Assembly (NCBI GenBank): GCA_023458555.1 | Contig: JAEWYS010000005.1 | Coordinates: forward strand, 62,001-126,000 | From: Bacteroidota bacterium | GTDB lineage: Bacteria > Bacteroidota > Bacteroidia > Cytophagales > Cytophagaceae | Length of the DNA stretch: 64,000 nt | Direction of reading: 5' to 3' | Shown here: positions 27,306 to 37,333 of the stretch, piece after piece | How positions within the stretch are numbered: position 1 is the first letter of the stretch | How the letters are laid out: every line of letters starts with the position of its first letter | Translations under genes and position numbers: made by a program | The notes under the pieces: model-generated | Database searches by the model: none | What the model saw: the letters and a program-made list of their open reading frames with translations, nothing else | What the model was told of the DNA's origin: nothing

Positions 27306-27740
27306 ATGAAGCTGAACCAGTTTACTGATTATGGTTTACGTATCCTGATGTATCTTGCGCATAAGCCTGATGAGCCGGCGGCAACTATCAGCGAATTGTC
27401 AGAAACTTTTAAGATATCCCGAAATCATCTGGTAAAAGTGGTTCAGTTTCTTTCAAATCATAAAATCCTGAAAGCCCGGAGGGGCAAAGGGGGCGGGCTG
27501 AGCCTGGCCGGACCGCCGGAAGAGTACAGGATAGGGCAGTTGATACTTTTGATGGAGCAGAGTGACTGTGTCATTGATTGTGAGCAGAGAGAATGCATCC
27601 TTCAGGGAAGCTGCCTGCTGAAATATGCTCTGAGTAATGCCTATAAGGAGTTTATACGTTTTCTGGACAATTATACGCTGAGCGACGTGGCAGGCGGAAA
27701 GACCGGAGTTTTATTGAAAGATCTGTTGCCGAAAATATAG
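27306..27740 (+). CDS. nsrR: Rrf2-family NO-sensing repressor, probable NsrR
   Basis: 144 residues. An N-terminal winged helix (MKLNQFTDYGLRILMYLA, ISELSETFKISRNHLVKVVQFL, GKGGGLSL) is followed by the iron-sulfur segment with Cys92, Cys97 and Cys103 (C-x4-C-x5-C), the spacing of the NsrR cluster ligands; an additional Cys88 precedes them. NO damages the cluster and releases DNA. The gene follows hmp after 21 nt and is presumably in the same transcript, with an NsrR-like palindrome upstream of hmp. An IscR role is less likely given the context. Confidence 0.85.
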   Translation: MKLNQFTDYGLRILMYLAHKPDEPAATISELSETFKISRNHLVKVVQFLSNHKILKARRGKGGGLSLAGPPEEYRIGQLILLMEQSDCVIDCEQRECILQGSCLLKYALSNAYKEFIRFLDNYTLSDVAGGKTGVLLKDLLPKI

Positions 27741-27772
27741 TTCTATTGCGGTTGTCTGTGGCTGTAAAAAGC

Positions 27773-27804
27773 AAACCCGGCGAGACCCGTAGTCTGCCGG
27801 ATTT
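27773..27804. terminator. Imperfect hairpin between nsrR and the convergent permease gene
   Basis: AAACCCGG (27773-27780) can pair with CCGGATTT (27797-27804), and inner AGAC/GTCT extends the stem, with mismatches. No strong T-run. Weak terminator candidate. Confidence 0.4.
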
Positions 27805-27843
27805 GGAACATGGAGAGACAGTAAAAGGGAAATCGTATAGCTC

Positions 27844-29604
27844 TTACAGAGGCCAGAATACAGGTACCAGTCCAACGATCAGGGCAATCAGTATTAACGT
27901 AATCGGACCGCCTATGAGGACAAAGTCTTTAAATTTGTATTTCCCCAGTCCATAGACCAGTACGCTTGAGGGTTCGAGAGGCGTAACCAGTGATACCGAT
28001 GCACCGAGCATAATACATATAGCAAAGGTTTTTGGATTAACTGCCAGCTGCTGGGCGGTGGCAATAGCAACCGGAAGTATGACAAGAGCAGCGGCGGCAT
28101 TGGACATTGGCTGAGTTAATATTACAACAAGAATTACAAAAGCAACTAATATCGGAATTACCCCGATCGGTTTGAAAATCTGGACAATCTGTGTAGCCAG
28201 AAACTCAGAAGCTCCCGATTTTTCCATTGCCTTACCAAATGCGGTCATACCGGCGATCAGAATCAGCATACGCCAGTCTATAAGCTGATAGGCACGTTCG
28301 GGAGTAGTGATGCGGAGAACTATAATCAGAAGTACCCCGATTACGTATGCTACCGGCAATGCTACAATTTTCAGACTGCCTGCCAGAATAGCTGCCATAA
28401 AGACTGCCAGTGTAATATATCCTTTCCGCTCTTTAAAAAGATTGGGTTTATACTCGTCAACAACCAGAAAGTCTCTGGACTGATTCAGTGCTTTGATATT
28501 TTTGCGATGCCCCTGCACAAGAAGCATATCACCTGTATTAAGGCAAACTTCCTCCAGTCGTTGATCAAGTTTATGATTCATACGGTGCAGCCCCAGGAGC
28601 TCAATATTAAACATGGAATCCATATCAGGCTCCTTGATATCTTTTTTAGTAAACACGCTCCCCGGAGTGATAAGAATTTCTGCAATCTGAACTCCATTGA
28701 TTCCATTTCCGTTTTTGGTAGCTATGGCATCAGCTTTGATGTCAAGATAGCTGCTTTCTTTCAGCTTGATCAGATCCTTGCTGTTAGCCTGCACCAGCAG
28801 CAGATCTTCTGCCTGAATTGTGTCATTTTTATCGGGCTTAAATGTTTTATCACCCCGTATTACTTTCAAAACGTTCAGATTTTTCTTTTCCAGTCTGGAG
28901 TTTGACACGGGTTGCCCGACCAGCTTACTGTCAGCAGCGATATGGACTTCACTCAGGTATTCACGCAAGTCCGCATCCTCTTCCGTCCCGCTTTTTTGTC
29001 TGCCGGGCATGACCCGGTCTCCGAATACAATCATGTATATGGTGTAGGCTGCAAACAGAATAAGTCCTATCTGGGTAAATTCAAACATGCTGAGCGCTTC
29101 AATGCCATAGTTGGGAAGTGCTCCGCTGACTGCAATATTGGTTGATGTTCCGATCAGGGTCATTGTGCCGCCTACAATAGAAGTGAATGCCAGCGGCATC
29201 AGTATTTTAGAAGGGCTTATATCCAGGCTTTTTGCAATGCCCATAAAAGGACCGATGAAAATGGCTGTAATTGCCGTGTTGTTCATAAAAGCAGATAGTA
29301 TGCCTGGCACAATAATGGTGGAGACAGAAAGCATTTTTTTCCTTCTCTTCACCAGACGAACAAGTCTTGCACCTATGGCGTCCAGAACACCGCTATCCAT
29401 CAGGGTACCGCTTATTACAAAAATGGAGGCAAGCATAAAAATAAAGTCGCTGCTGAAACCGGCAAAGGCCTCTTCAGGAGTAATAATCTGGGTTAGAATC
29501 AGTGTCACAAGCATAATGCCCGTAATAACATCCACTGAAAGTTTTTCGGTAGCAAAAAGAACCAGAACGAGTCCTAATAAGCCTAATACAATTGCGATTT
29601 CCAT
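27844..29604 (-). CDS. SLC13-family permease with TrkA-C domains (paralogue 2)
   Basis: 586 residues from the internal Met at 29604. A longer start at 29643 adds 13 residues, but the paralogue at 21.6 kb begins exactly at the equivalent MEIA, which favours the shorter form. It has the same layout: membrane half with ITPEEAFAGFSSDF, two TrkA-C domains, then TQPMSNAAAALVILP and TPLEPSSVLVYGLGKYKF. Predicted sodium-coupled divalent anion uptake (substrate unknown). It is convergent with the hmp-nsrR operon, and the two paralogues lie on opposite strands about 4.5 kb apart. Confidence 0.88.
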   Translation of the reverse strand: MEIAIVLGLLGLVLVLFATEKLSVDVITGIMLVTLILTQIITPEEAFAGFSSDFIFMLASIFVISGTLMDSGVLDAIGARLVRLVKRRKKMLSVSTIIVPGILSAFMNNTAITAIFIGPFMGIAKSLDISPSKILMPLAFTSIVGGTMTLIGTSTNIAVSGALPNYGIEALSMFEFTQIGLILFAAYTIYMIVFGDRVMPGRQKSGTEEDADLREYLSEVHIAADSKLVGQPVSNSRLEKKNLNVLKVIRGDKTFKPDKNDTIQAEDLLLVQANSKDLIKLKESSYLDIKADAIATKNGNGINGVQIAEILITPGSVFTKKDIKEPDMDSMFNIELLGLHRMNHKLDQRLEEVCLNTGDMLLVQGHRKNIKALNQSRDFLVVDEYKPNLFKERKGYITLAVFMAAILAGSLKIVALPVAYVIGVLLIIVLRITTPERAYQLIDWRMLILIAGMTAFGKAMEKSGASEFLATQIVQIFKPIGVIPILVAFVILVVILTQPMSNAAAALVILPVAIATAQQLAVNPKTFAICIMLGASVSLVTPLEPSSVLVYGLGKYKFKDFVLIGGPITLILIALIVGLVPVFWPL

Positions 29605-29845
29605 AAAGCTAAGAGGGGCGTATAATTTTAGTTTAGTTGACAATGTTTGAAAATGTATTCTATAAACTCTATAGAGAATACTTTGTTTGTAGTGATTTTA
29701 AAAATGAAAGAAAAATAGTTCATGCAAAAAGTATTTTACAGACTCAGCCGAATGCTATAATATCTGAAACGGATATATTTTTAGCTGATTTTTGAGCAAT
29801 GCAGATGTATTACTGAACATTCTTCCCTAAATTCCGGATTACATA

Positions 29846-31045
29846 ATGGCTCTGCCTGATTATATGCATACACTGCGAAAAGGAAACAAATCATTTTTTC
29901 TGATACTGGTAATGTATCTTGCCTTTATCAGTCTTGGACTCCCGGATGGACTGCTTGGAATAGCATGGCCTTTCATGAGCTCCAGGTTTCATGTACCACT
30001 CGATGCCCTCGGAATCCTGCTGGTTTGCTTTACCGCAGGGTATCTGTCCACCAGCAGTACCAGCGGCAAGATTCTCAACATAATTTCTCTGGGAGCGCTT
30101 CTGATAGTAAGCTGTCTTCTGACGGGGGTGAGCTTGTTGGTGTACGCTTTCACCAGTTACTGGTATTTTGCTATTATGGCTTCGTTCTGCCTGGGAGCCG
30201 GCGGGGGAGCGATTGACTCATCCATTAATACATTCGCAGCTTCCCGCTTCAGTGCAAGCACGTTAAACTGGCTTCATGCTTTTTACGGGGTGGGGGCCAC
30301 ACTTGGGCCTCTTCTTATTACTTTCTTGCTTGCCGGTGGTTTTCAATGGTTCAATGGATACATTATTGTAGCAGTCATTCAGATAGCGCTATCTGTACTG
30401 TTTCTGTACAGCCGGAACAGCTGGCAAGTTTCATCCCGTGAAGAAGAGGAGCGTCGCCCGGGAGCAGAATATCTGCAAACAATGAAGCTGCCCGTTGTCT
30501 GGATTAACATATTGATCTTTTTTCTTTATACCGGATTTGAACAAGGCTTCGGACAGTGGATTTTTACTATACTTACCAAATCAAGAGGGATGATCGATGA
30601 GGAGGCCGGACTTTGGACGAGCGCGTATTGGGGCAGTCTGACAGTGGGAAGGATGCTTTCCGGAGTTCTGCTTACCAGAATTTCTGTAAATCATGCATTA
30701 AAGGTTGCTCTGGCAGGTATAGTGGCAGGCGCTTTTCTGGTGATGCTCAACATCGGCAATTTTTTTACCCTCGCCGGAATTATGATAATAGGATTGGCAA
30801 ATGCGCCTGTATTTCCGAGCCTCATTGCAGTGACTCCGAAAACAGTAGGGAAAGAGCATGCCGCTACTGCCATCGGTACCCAGATCTCCGCTGCCATGTT
30901 GGGCGCATCGTTGCTGCCGGCTTTTGCGGGATGGCTCTCCCGAGGTTTAGGACTTGAGGTGATCACAAAGGTTTTTGTGCTTGCGGCAATAATATTGATG
31001 GTGCTATATCTCCTTTCAATACGGAAAGCAAAAAGCAACCAGTAG
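29846..31045 (+). CDS. Major facilitator superfamily transporter
   Basis: 399 residues, about 12 predicted membrane helices. MFS features include GLPDGLLGIAWPFM in helix 1, the gating loop after helix 2, NWLHAFYGVGATLGPLL in helix 5, and a matching second half (YWGSLTVGRMLSG). The substrate cannot be read from the sequence. It is divergent from the SLC13 paralogue with a 200-nt gap, and no co-transcribed enzyme gives a hint. Confidence 0.85.
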   Translation: MALPDYMHTLRKGNKSFFLILVMYLAFISLGLPDGLLGIAWPFMSSRFHVPLDALGILLVCFTAGYLSTSSTSGKILNIISLGALLIVSCLLTGVSLLVYAFTSYWYFAIMASFCLGAGGGAIDSSINTFAASRFSASTLNWLHAFYGVGATLGPLLITFLLAGGFQWFNGYIIVAVIQIALSVLFLYSRNSWQVSSREEEERRPGAEYLQTMKLPVVWINILIFFLYTGFEQGFGQWIFTILTKSRGMIDEEAGLWTSAYWGSLTVGRMLSGVLLTRISVNHALKVALAGIVAGAFLVMLNIGNFFTLAGIMIIGLANAPVFPSLIAVTPKTVGKEHAATAIGTQISAAMLGASLLPAFAGWLSRGLGLEVITKVFVLAAIILMVLYLLSIRKAKSNQ

Positions 31046-31348
31046 ACTTAGCCTTCCGATTTGATGAAGAGCGTCTGAATCAGTGGTCTGCAGAAGTATA
31101 TGCCGGGAACTGTATGCTGATAGTGAAAATAGTATAATTTAAAGAGCGGTTTTGTGTCGGGAGACTTGTGTCTGCTGATTTTTTATTTAGATAATAAGAT
31201 GTTTTTTCGGGCCTGTTTTTATATTCCTATAACGTTTTCTTTTTGTTAAAATATTACTTTTTCTATATTTTGTTGAATAACAGAAAGGGAACGGATTTCT
31301 CATTCCGATTGTATTAAAATCAGAACTTATTACTGATTCTTCTTTCTG
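31046..31348. other. Intergenic stretch between two MFS genes
   Basis: 303 nt, AT-rich, without a credible gene, terminator or repeat that I can support. It probably holds the promoter of the second transporter gene. Confidence 0.4.
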
Positions 31349-32761
31349 ATGAAATTTGCCCCCTCTGAAAATCTTACTGAAAACCAGGTTGATAAAGGAT
31401 TAAAGCTTGTTGTAAAAGACGGCCTGATGGCAGAAGCTATGGCAACCCTTACAGGAGGAGCTTTTCTGATTGCTTATGCGATGCAGTTGGGGGCTTCCAA
31501 CTTTCAGATTGGTTTGCTGGCCTCTATGCCTCCTCTTACCAATTTATTTCAGCTAGCGGCTATTTATCTGATTTTCCTTTCTGAAAACAGACGAAAATTG
31601 GCGGTGTTTTCTTCTGTATTTGGGAGAGTAACCTTGCTTGTCATCAGTTTTATCCCTTTTCTGTTTGCCCCTTCCACAGGACTAACCTTGCTGCTTTGTC
31701 TTCTTTTCTTTCATTATGCGATGGGAGCGGTTAGCGGATGCAGCTGGAACTCCTGGATGAAAGACCTGGTTCCTGAAAACCGGCTGGGAACGTATTTTTC
31801 CGGAAGGAGCCGGTTAATACAGATATTGAATGTCGTGTTAAGTTTGTCGTGTGCAATATTGCTGGATTTTGTTAAATCAGATTTTGCACATTTTGAAATG
31901 CATGCTTACTCCGGAATGTTTTTCATCGGCGGATTGGCAGGACTTTATGGCGCTTATGTGATCTCACGTGTGCCCGAGCCAAAAATGACCGCAATGGGTA
32001 CAAATTTTATAAGATTGTTTAAGAATCCGTTTAAGGATATAAATTTCAGGAATTTACTGATATTTAACGCAATCTGGGCTTTTGGGATAAATCTGGCCGC
32101 TCCTTTCTTTAGTGTCTATTTATTAAAGATGCTGAATTATCCGCTGTCGTATGTAGTGGGCTTTGGTATACTCAGTCAGATAACCAATATCCTCTTTATA
32201 AGAGTTTGGGGAAGGTATTCGGACAGATATAGCAATAAAACAATATTGAAAATATGCGGACCTGTCTATTTGTGCTGTATCCTGGCTTTTACCTTTACGA
32301 CTATGCCTGAAAAGCATATGTTTACCTTGCCTCTGCTTGTAATTATTTATGCTTTAATAGGAGTGTCTTCTGCAGGAATAAACCTTTCCATAGGCAATAT
32401 AGGTATTAAACTGGCTCCTGGTAAGGGCGATGCTGTTGTCTATCTTACTGTACGAGGCATGATGAATGCCCTGTTTGCCGGTATAGCTCCTATTATAGGA
32501 GGGTATTTTGTCGACTTCTTTGCCAGTCGGGAATTTGCCTGGAATTTTGAATGGAAAACACCTGACGGAGGTTTTATATTACATACGCTGAATTTTCAGC
32601 AATGGGATTTCTTCTTCCTTTTTGCCTTTATAATAGGGATACTGGCATTAAAGAAACTCTCTCACGTTAAAGAAAAAGGAGAAGTGCACCAGAAAAAAGT
32701 AATCGGAGAAATCAAAAATGAGCTGATACTGAATAATGTGTTTAGCAAAAAGAGAGCATGA
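31349..32761 (+). CDS. Major facilitator superfamily transporter (470 aa)
   Basis: About 12 membrane helices. The N-terminus is a cytoplasmic stretch (KLVVKDGLMAEAMATLTGG leading into helix 1), and there are long loops around residues 215-230 and 395-415. MFS fold signatures include FFHYAMGAVSGCSWNSWMKDLVPENRLGTYFSGR (loop with the basic end) and GRYSDRYSNKTILKICGP in the middle. The substrate is unknown. Its last 20 nt overlap the end of a truncated alcohol dehydrogenase frame on the other strand. Confidence 0.82.
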   Translation: MKFAPSENLTENQVDKGLKLVVKDGLMAEAMATLTGGAFLIAYAMQLGASNFQIGLLASMPPLTNLFQLAAIYLIFLSENRRKLAVFSSVFGRVTLLVISFIPFLFAPSTGLTLLLCLLFFHYAMGAVSGCSWNSWMKDLVPENRLGTYFSGRSRLIQILNVVLSLSCAILLDFVKSDFAHFEMHAYSGMFFIGGLAGLYGAYVISRVPEPKMTAMGTNFIRLFKNPFKDINFRNLLIFNAIWAFGINLAAPFFSVYLLKMLNYPLSYVVGFGILSQITNILFIRVWGRYSDRYSNKTILKICGPVYLCCILAFTFTTMPEKHMFTLPLLVIIYALIGVSSAGINLSIGNIGIKLAPGKGDAVVYLTVRGMMNALFAGIAPIIGGYFVDFFASREFAWNFEWKTPDGGFILHTLNFQQWDFFFLFAFIIGILALKKLSHVKEKGEVHQKKVIGEIKNELILNNVFSKKRA

Positions 32762-32987
32762 GGCACTTTTTAATATCAGAGCCGACTTCTTCCACTATTC
32801 CCATAAATTCGTGACCAGGAATCATGTTTTTAGCATGTGGAATCATTCCGTTATAAATATGTAAGTCTGAGCCGCAAATAGCCGTGGAAGTAACCCGGAG
32901 TATGGCGTCTCTGGAATCTTTAATTTCCGGATCTTTTACTTTTTCAACCCTCACATCTTTAAGCTTGTGAAACACTAATGCTTTCAT
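32742..32987 (-). pseudogene. N-terminal fragment of a zinc-dependent alcohol dehydrogenase
   Basis: 81 codons. The first 73 or so match the start of a glutathione-dependent formaldehyde/threonine dehydrogenase-like zinc enzyme: MKALVFHKLKDVRVEKV, then TAICGSDLHIYNGM with the catalytic-zinc Cys and GHEFMGIVEEVGSD with His-Glu. Family members are about 350-400 residues. After about IKK the frame runs straight into the complement of the MFS gene's 3' end and stops, so about four fifths of the enzyme, including the coenzyme domain, is missing. A deletion that joined the two genes is the simplest reading. Confidence 0.85.
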
Positions 32988-33371
32988 GTGTTTTTTATCC
33001 CTGATAATCTGTTGTCAGCTGCTATGTTGTCAATTTGCCGGATTTGAAATTCAGATGACAGCCTGAAGAGAGAACCAGAGCAGGAGAGGAAAACGGACTA
33101 ACTGTTGTTTTTCTCCGTGGTAAATAGCAATGCAGGCAATTTTATTCTCTCAGAAACCCTGTTTTTATACCTCGGGGCCTTTTGTATTTGCACGTCCCTG
33201 CATTTTTTGCTTTATGCTTGACAGAGGACGAATAGTTTGCAGGCCGGCACTTCAGACCGGCACACATCAATACACTTCTTTCGATGAAAAATTACCAGAA
33301 TTGGTAATTGAATGATGGGATGTTTCATGCTGAACTTTCGGAAATTAAAACATACTATAATTTAGACAATA
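32988..33371. other. Intergenic stretch without a recognised gene
   Basis: 384 nt upstream of the ADH fragment (minus) and the secreted protein gene (plus). TAATTTAG at 33358-33365 is a near match to the -7 consensus shortly before the latter's start. Nothing else supported. Confidence 0.35.
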
Positions 33372-34352
33372 ATGAAAAAATTATCATCGCTTTTATTTTC
33401 AGTTTTTGCAGCATGTAATATCGGTTACGGACAGATATATGCCACTGATCCCAATATCGGAACTTCATCTACCGGGAATATAGGTATAGGAACTTCTGCC
33501 CCTTCAGAATATTTTCACATAAATCCTGTCGGTGTTTCCCCCTATCTGAGAATAGAGCGAACCAGTACACCTGAGCAGCCTTACGGAGGCTATGGTATCA
33601 AAATCGGAGATGCGGGGAGTTTTTCAGCAGCTCACTATCCTGCGTGCGGTTCAGGAACCTTTTTTATTAAAGGCAATAAAACCAATGGAAATACCATTTC
33701 ATTCAATTCCACAATGATCGATTTTGGAACTGCTCCCAGCAGATGCAGTGGCGGTAGCGGCGGTACATTCAACTTTGGAGGCGGCAATGTTTGGATAAAT
33801 GACAAGTTAATTGTTTCAGCTTATAATTATGCAGGACCAAATGGATTTGTTCCACCTGCTGATTATAAATTTTCTGTTAACGGTAATTCCAATTTTACAG
33901 ATAAAGTGGTTATTGGCAGCTTTAAAACATTCAATCCGTCTCCGGATTTCAAGCTATCTGTTGCCGGAGCTGCAAACTTCGATGATAAAGTGGTTATCGG
34001 CAGCTATGCTGCGTTTACAAAAGGATTTCCTGCATCTTGTAAGCTTTTTGTTGCTGGCGGTATAATGACAGAGAGGGTAAAAGTAGCAATCAAATCAACA
34101 ACTGACTGGAGCGACTACGTATTTGATAAGGACTACAAATTAATGCCGCTTAAAGATGTTGAAGCTTTCATTACAAAACATGCTCATTTGCCCAATGTCC
34201 CTTCTGCTCAGGATGTAGTGGACAACGGAATTAACATCGCCGAAATGGATGCAAAGCTATTGGAAAAGATTGAGGAATTGACCCTGTACATTATCGAACA
34301 AAATAAAAGAATCACAGAATTAGAAGCTAAGGTTAAAAGCGCACGCCGATAA
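33372..34352 (+). CDS. Secreted repeat protein with C-terminal coiled coil
   Basis: 326 residues. Signal peptide to about residue 20 (CNIGYGQ). Middle part Gly/Asn-rich with tandem units around 180-260 built on NFxDKVVIGSxxxF...KLxVAG. The C-terminal ~80 residues (DYKLMPLKDVEAFITKHAHLPNVPS..., then EKIEELTLYIIEQNKRITELEAKV) are a domain often found at the end of Bacteroidota surface proteins, ending in a coiled coil. Possibly a surface fibre or adhesin. It is followed 41 nt later by a large type IX cargo gene and probably shares a transcript with it. Confidence 0.7.
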   Translation: MKKLSSLLFSVFAACNIGYGQIYATDPNIGTSSTGNIGIGTSAPSEYFHINPVGVSPYLRIERTSTPEQPYGGYGIKIGDAGSFSAAHYPACGSGTFFIKGNKTNGNTISFNSTMIDFGTAPSRCSGGSGGTFNFGGGNVWINDKLIVSAYNYAGPNGFVPPADYKFSVNGNSNFTDKVVIGSFKTFNPSPDFKLSVAGAANFDDKVVIGSYAAFTKGFPASCKLFVAGGIMTERVKVAIKSTTDWSDYVFDKDYKLMPLKDVEAFITKHAHLPNVPSAQDVVDNGINIAEMDAKLLEKIEELTLYIIEQNKRITELEAKVKSARR

Positions 34353-34393
34353 TGGTGCAATGATCAATTTCAAACTTTTAAAAGTAACTTAGC

Positions 34394-37132
34394 ATGAAAA
34401 ATCCCATAATATATATAGTGCTATTGCTTATTCTGAGGCATACAGTATACAGTCAGTGCCAGAATCAGCTAAACACGGTCACTACGGATTGGCGAAATTA
34501 TCCGGGAAACGGTGGCAATAACCTCAGTAACAATAACTGGAACTGGACCCTGAATTATCCCAATTTTTCTGTGGCCTATATTACAAGCAATAAAGATGCG
34601 ATTTCACAGAAAATAATCCCTGTGCCAATAACGTCTCCGTTTTACTCGCCACAAAACTCAACAGGAAGCAATCAGAATCTGGCGCATTTCCAGTCACTTC
34701 CTCCGGAGCAAAAAGATTTCTGGCCGGAAGACGGATGGGAATTACTGGTTAAAAATTTTGGAGAATGCCCGAATCCTCCGGATTGTTATGAAGCGACAGC
34801 GACCAATAATCCATTTTTTGCCCTATATAACCGCTTGACCGGAACAGTGAGGGCGTTTATGCTGATAACGCAAGGGCCCAGTGACAAGAAAATGACGGGA
34901 GCGATGATATCTATGAAGTTTATGGATATTGGGGTAAAAAGAGCGCTCTTCGCGCAAGCCGAACCAGCGACCAGAACTGTTCAGGACTTTGATCCCGGAC
35001 TGATGCAAAGCAGCCCCAACCGATATATCAATGAAAACAATTACTGGATCTATGCCGACTTTTCAATGGCCTATGACCCCTGCACCTGTTTCAATCCGGG
35101 TCTTTCATCCTTTATACAGTTTCAGTACAGCCTTTTGTTTGAATCCGCGATACAGCTTACCGGAGACGGAAAGATCAATGAAACAGTTATAGAAAATGCT
35201 CCCGGCGGTACATCCCCTGCTTCCAATGGCTATACAGGTATCTTCGGTACAGATGTCGACCCGGCTTCTGCCGTTAAGCAAGGTTTAAAAGCCTATAAAA
35301 CATGGGAAGGATATAAAAACGAAGCGAATAAATTTCTGACCAATCAGAATACCATATATAAAGCCAAGCTGGAGAAGGAATATTTTGATTCGCATCCCAA
35401 TATGGTGGTCAATAACCAGCCGATAAATACATTGGATGAGCTGAAGGCTCTTGATAACGGTACCAAAAGTCTGATGGGAATCGACAATGATCCGAACTAC
35501 GAATTATTGAAGGGTGTAGCCAGCACGCTGCCCTATGTAGGAACAGCCATAGGTATCATAGACATGTTTGTTGCCGGCGGTACCAAAAAGCAGGAAACAC
35601 AGGCATCCAGGGCTCCCATGTCTTTTGAAGTTCAGCTTGGGTTTAAAGGGACTATAACGTCGGATAACCCGGTCGGGGATCGTTATTTTTATACGCCGGG
35701 TTCAAATACCAGCGCTACCCAGTGGATTCCGGATTACAATAACACATTAGGCGTATTTAATTTGTTGGAAACTCCCGGTCTTAAGCACTATACCTATGAT
35801 CCCAAAATTGTAGGCTTCAGCGATCCTGACCGCTACTGGACTCCCTGGATTCGCCAGTTCAGGCAATTCAAATTAAGAGACAATCTCAAATATGTCGTCA
35901 ACCCGGCCTCTAATCTTGAGGTTGTAAGCATAGACGCGGCTTATGTCTTAGAATTTGACGGGAAGTTTAACAGAGAATTTACACATAGCAGTAATTATTT
36001 CCACTGGAATAATTATATGGTGGAAATGGGAGTTTATGGAGATGTGCCCTTTGAGGAGCGCGTAAAAAAAGCAGGACTGGAAATAGACTATCTTTCCGAA
36101 GGATATCCCGCATCAGGATATTTAAGACTGAGAACGGCATATGTTCCGTTAACAAATTTTCATCTGCAGAACTTCGCCCTGCTGTATATTCCCAATCCGG
36201 GACCGGCGGTCACGGGACATAGCCCGATAGTCTATATCAAGCTATATATCAAGCTAAAGAGGAAGGATGCCGCGGGAGCGGAACCGGTTACAATTATCAG
36301 AACATTTAAGATGGAAGATAATGCTATCCGGAATTCGCAGGAAATAAACCTCGTACCTGGAAATGTGCTCATATATCAAAGGTTTACCGCCAACAATCCC
36401 TATTCGTGGGTAAGATTTCCTGCAAAATTTGAGAGCTTCCCCAGAGCTGCCAATGCAGAATTTACAAGTGAAAATGTCTTTTTAATGGATACGGTAGTCA
36501 CCAGAAGCATATATACAAAAGGAACAATTTTTGTGGATAATAATGTCGTCTTTCCTACAGAAATTCCTCATCCGGAATATGATACTGAAACCGGGCAGCT
36601 TATATACAACTATCATGTAAATTTACTGGCAGCAAAAAGTATAGAAATCAAGGACGTTAACATTCTTGCTCCAGGTGTTTTACTGGAAGCCGGGACGTTA
36701 GCCACCAAGGATTTTTCGCCGGTTAGAAACTATCTGGCTACCGACGCCGAAATCTATTCTGTCTGCACTTCCTCGGCTTATATGAATCAGACGAATGCCC
36801 GATATGCCATGACTACCGACGAAGCTGAATATTTCATCGCAAATAAGGACTATACTAGTGCTCCGGAGGATGCAATCAGTATTAAATTGTATCCCAATCC
36901 TGTAACTTCATTGTGTACTTTTACATTCAACATTCATGAATCCGCAAATGTAAAGATATACATTACCAATCCTCAGGGTGAAATGGTGCGACAGCTGATA
37001 AACAAATCGAACCATGCTGCCGGAACTTTTAAAATAAGTGAAAACCTGTCAGATTTAAACAGTGGAATATATTATTATGTAATGGAAACAGATAAATACA
37101 TAAAATCTGATAAGCTGGTAATTATTAAATAG
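34394..37132 (+). CDS. Large secreted protein of unknown function with type IX sorting tail
   Basis: 912 residues. Signal peptide to about residue 20 (HTVYSQ). No recognised catalytic domain. Cys-containing N-terminal region (residues 20-240), a helical stretch around 300-400 (KTWEGYKNEANKFLTNQNTIYKAKLEKE), and mostly beta sequence after that. The last ~85 residues (LYPNPVTSLCTFTF... GIYYYVMETDKYIKSDKLVIIK) are a typical type A sorting domain, so the protein should be surface-exposed or released. Located behind the coiled-coil secreted protein gene and closed by a strong terminator. Confidence 0.78.
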   Translation: MKNPIIYIVLLLILRHTVYSQCQNQLNTVTTDWRNYPGNGGNNLSNNNWNWTLNYPNFSVAYITSNKDAISQKIIPVPITSPFYSPQNSTGSNQNLAHFQSLPPEQKDFWPEDGWELLVKNFGECPNPPDCYEATATNNPFFALYNRLTGTVRAFMLITQGPSDKKMTGAMISMKFMDIGVKRALFAQAEPATRTVQDFDPGLMQSSPNRYINENNYWIYADFSMAYDPCTCFNPGLSSFIQFQYSLLFESAIQLTGDGKINETVIENAPGGTSPASNGYTGIFGTDVDPASAVKQGLKAYKTWEGYKNEANKFLTNQNTIYKAKLEKEYFDSHPNMVVNNQPINTLDELKALDNGTKSLMGIDNDPNYELLKGVASTLPYVGTAIGIIDMFVAGGTKKQETQASRAPMSFEVQLGFKGTITSDNPVGDRYFYTPGSNTSATQWIPDYNNTLGVFNLLETPGLKHYTYDPKIVGFSDPDRYWTPWIRQFRQFKLRDNLKYVVNPASNLEVVSIDAAYVLEFDGKFNREFTHSSNYFHWNNYMVEMGVYGDVPFEERVKKAGLEIDYLSEGYPASGYLRLRTAYVPLTNFHLQNFALLYIPNPGPAVTGHSPIVYIKLYIKLKRKDAAGAEPVTIIRTFKMEDNAIRNSQEINLVPGNVLIYQRFTANNPYSWVRFPAKFESFPRAANAEFTSENVFLMDTVVTRSIYTKGTIFVDNNVVFPTEIPHPEYDTETGQLIYNYHVNLLAAKSIEIKDVNILAPGVLLEAGTLATKDFSPVRNYLATDAEIYSVCTSSAYMNQTNARYAMTTDEAEYFIANKDYTSAPEDAISIKLYPNPVTSLCTFTFNIHESANVKIYITNPQGEMVRQLINKSNHAAGTFKISENLSDLNSGIYYYVMETDKYIKSDKLVIIK

Positions 37133-37223
37133 GACGCCAACTATGTAGTTGAGATCAGGATAAAACAATTTTTTCTTAGTGAGCAGAATTTTTTGATAAA
37201 AGTACGCTATATTTCCATAGCCG

Positions 37224-37262
37224 GAACAGAGGCTGAATCATGAAGCAGCCTCTGTTCTTTTT
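37224..37262 (+). terminator. Rho-independent terminator
   Basis: Perfect 12-bp arms GAACAGAGGCTG (37224-37235) and CAGCCTCTGTTC (37246-37257), 10-nt loop, then TTTTT. It ends the two-gene secreted protein unit. Confidence 0.85.
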
Positions 37263-37333
37263 CCAGGAAAAATAAATCAGTTACTGCATCAGCAATAGAT
37301 TCCGTTCATACAAATTGTTTTACGTCATTTCTC

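Noticed and set aside
33130..33315. 61-codon plus-strand frame before the secreted repeat protein
   Set aside because: Cys/Phe-rich random-looking sequence without any conserved feature.
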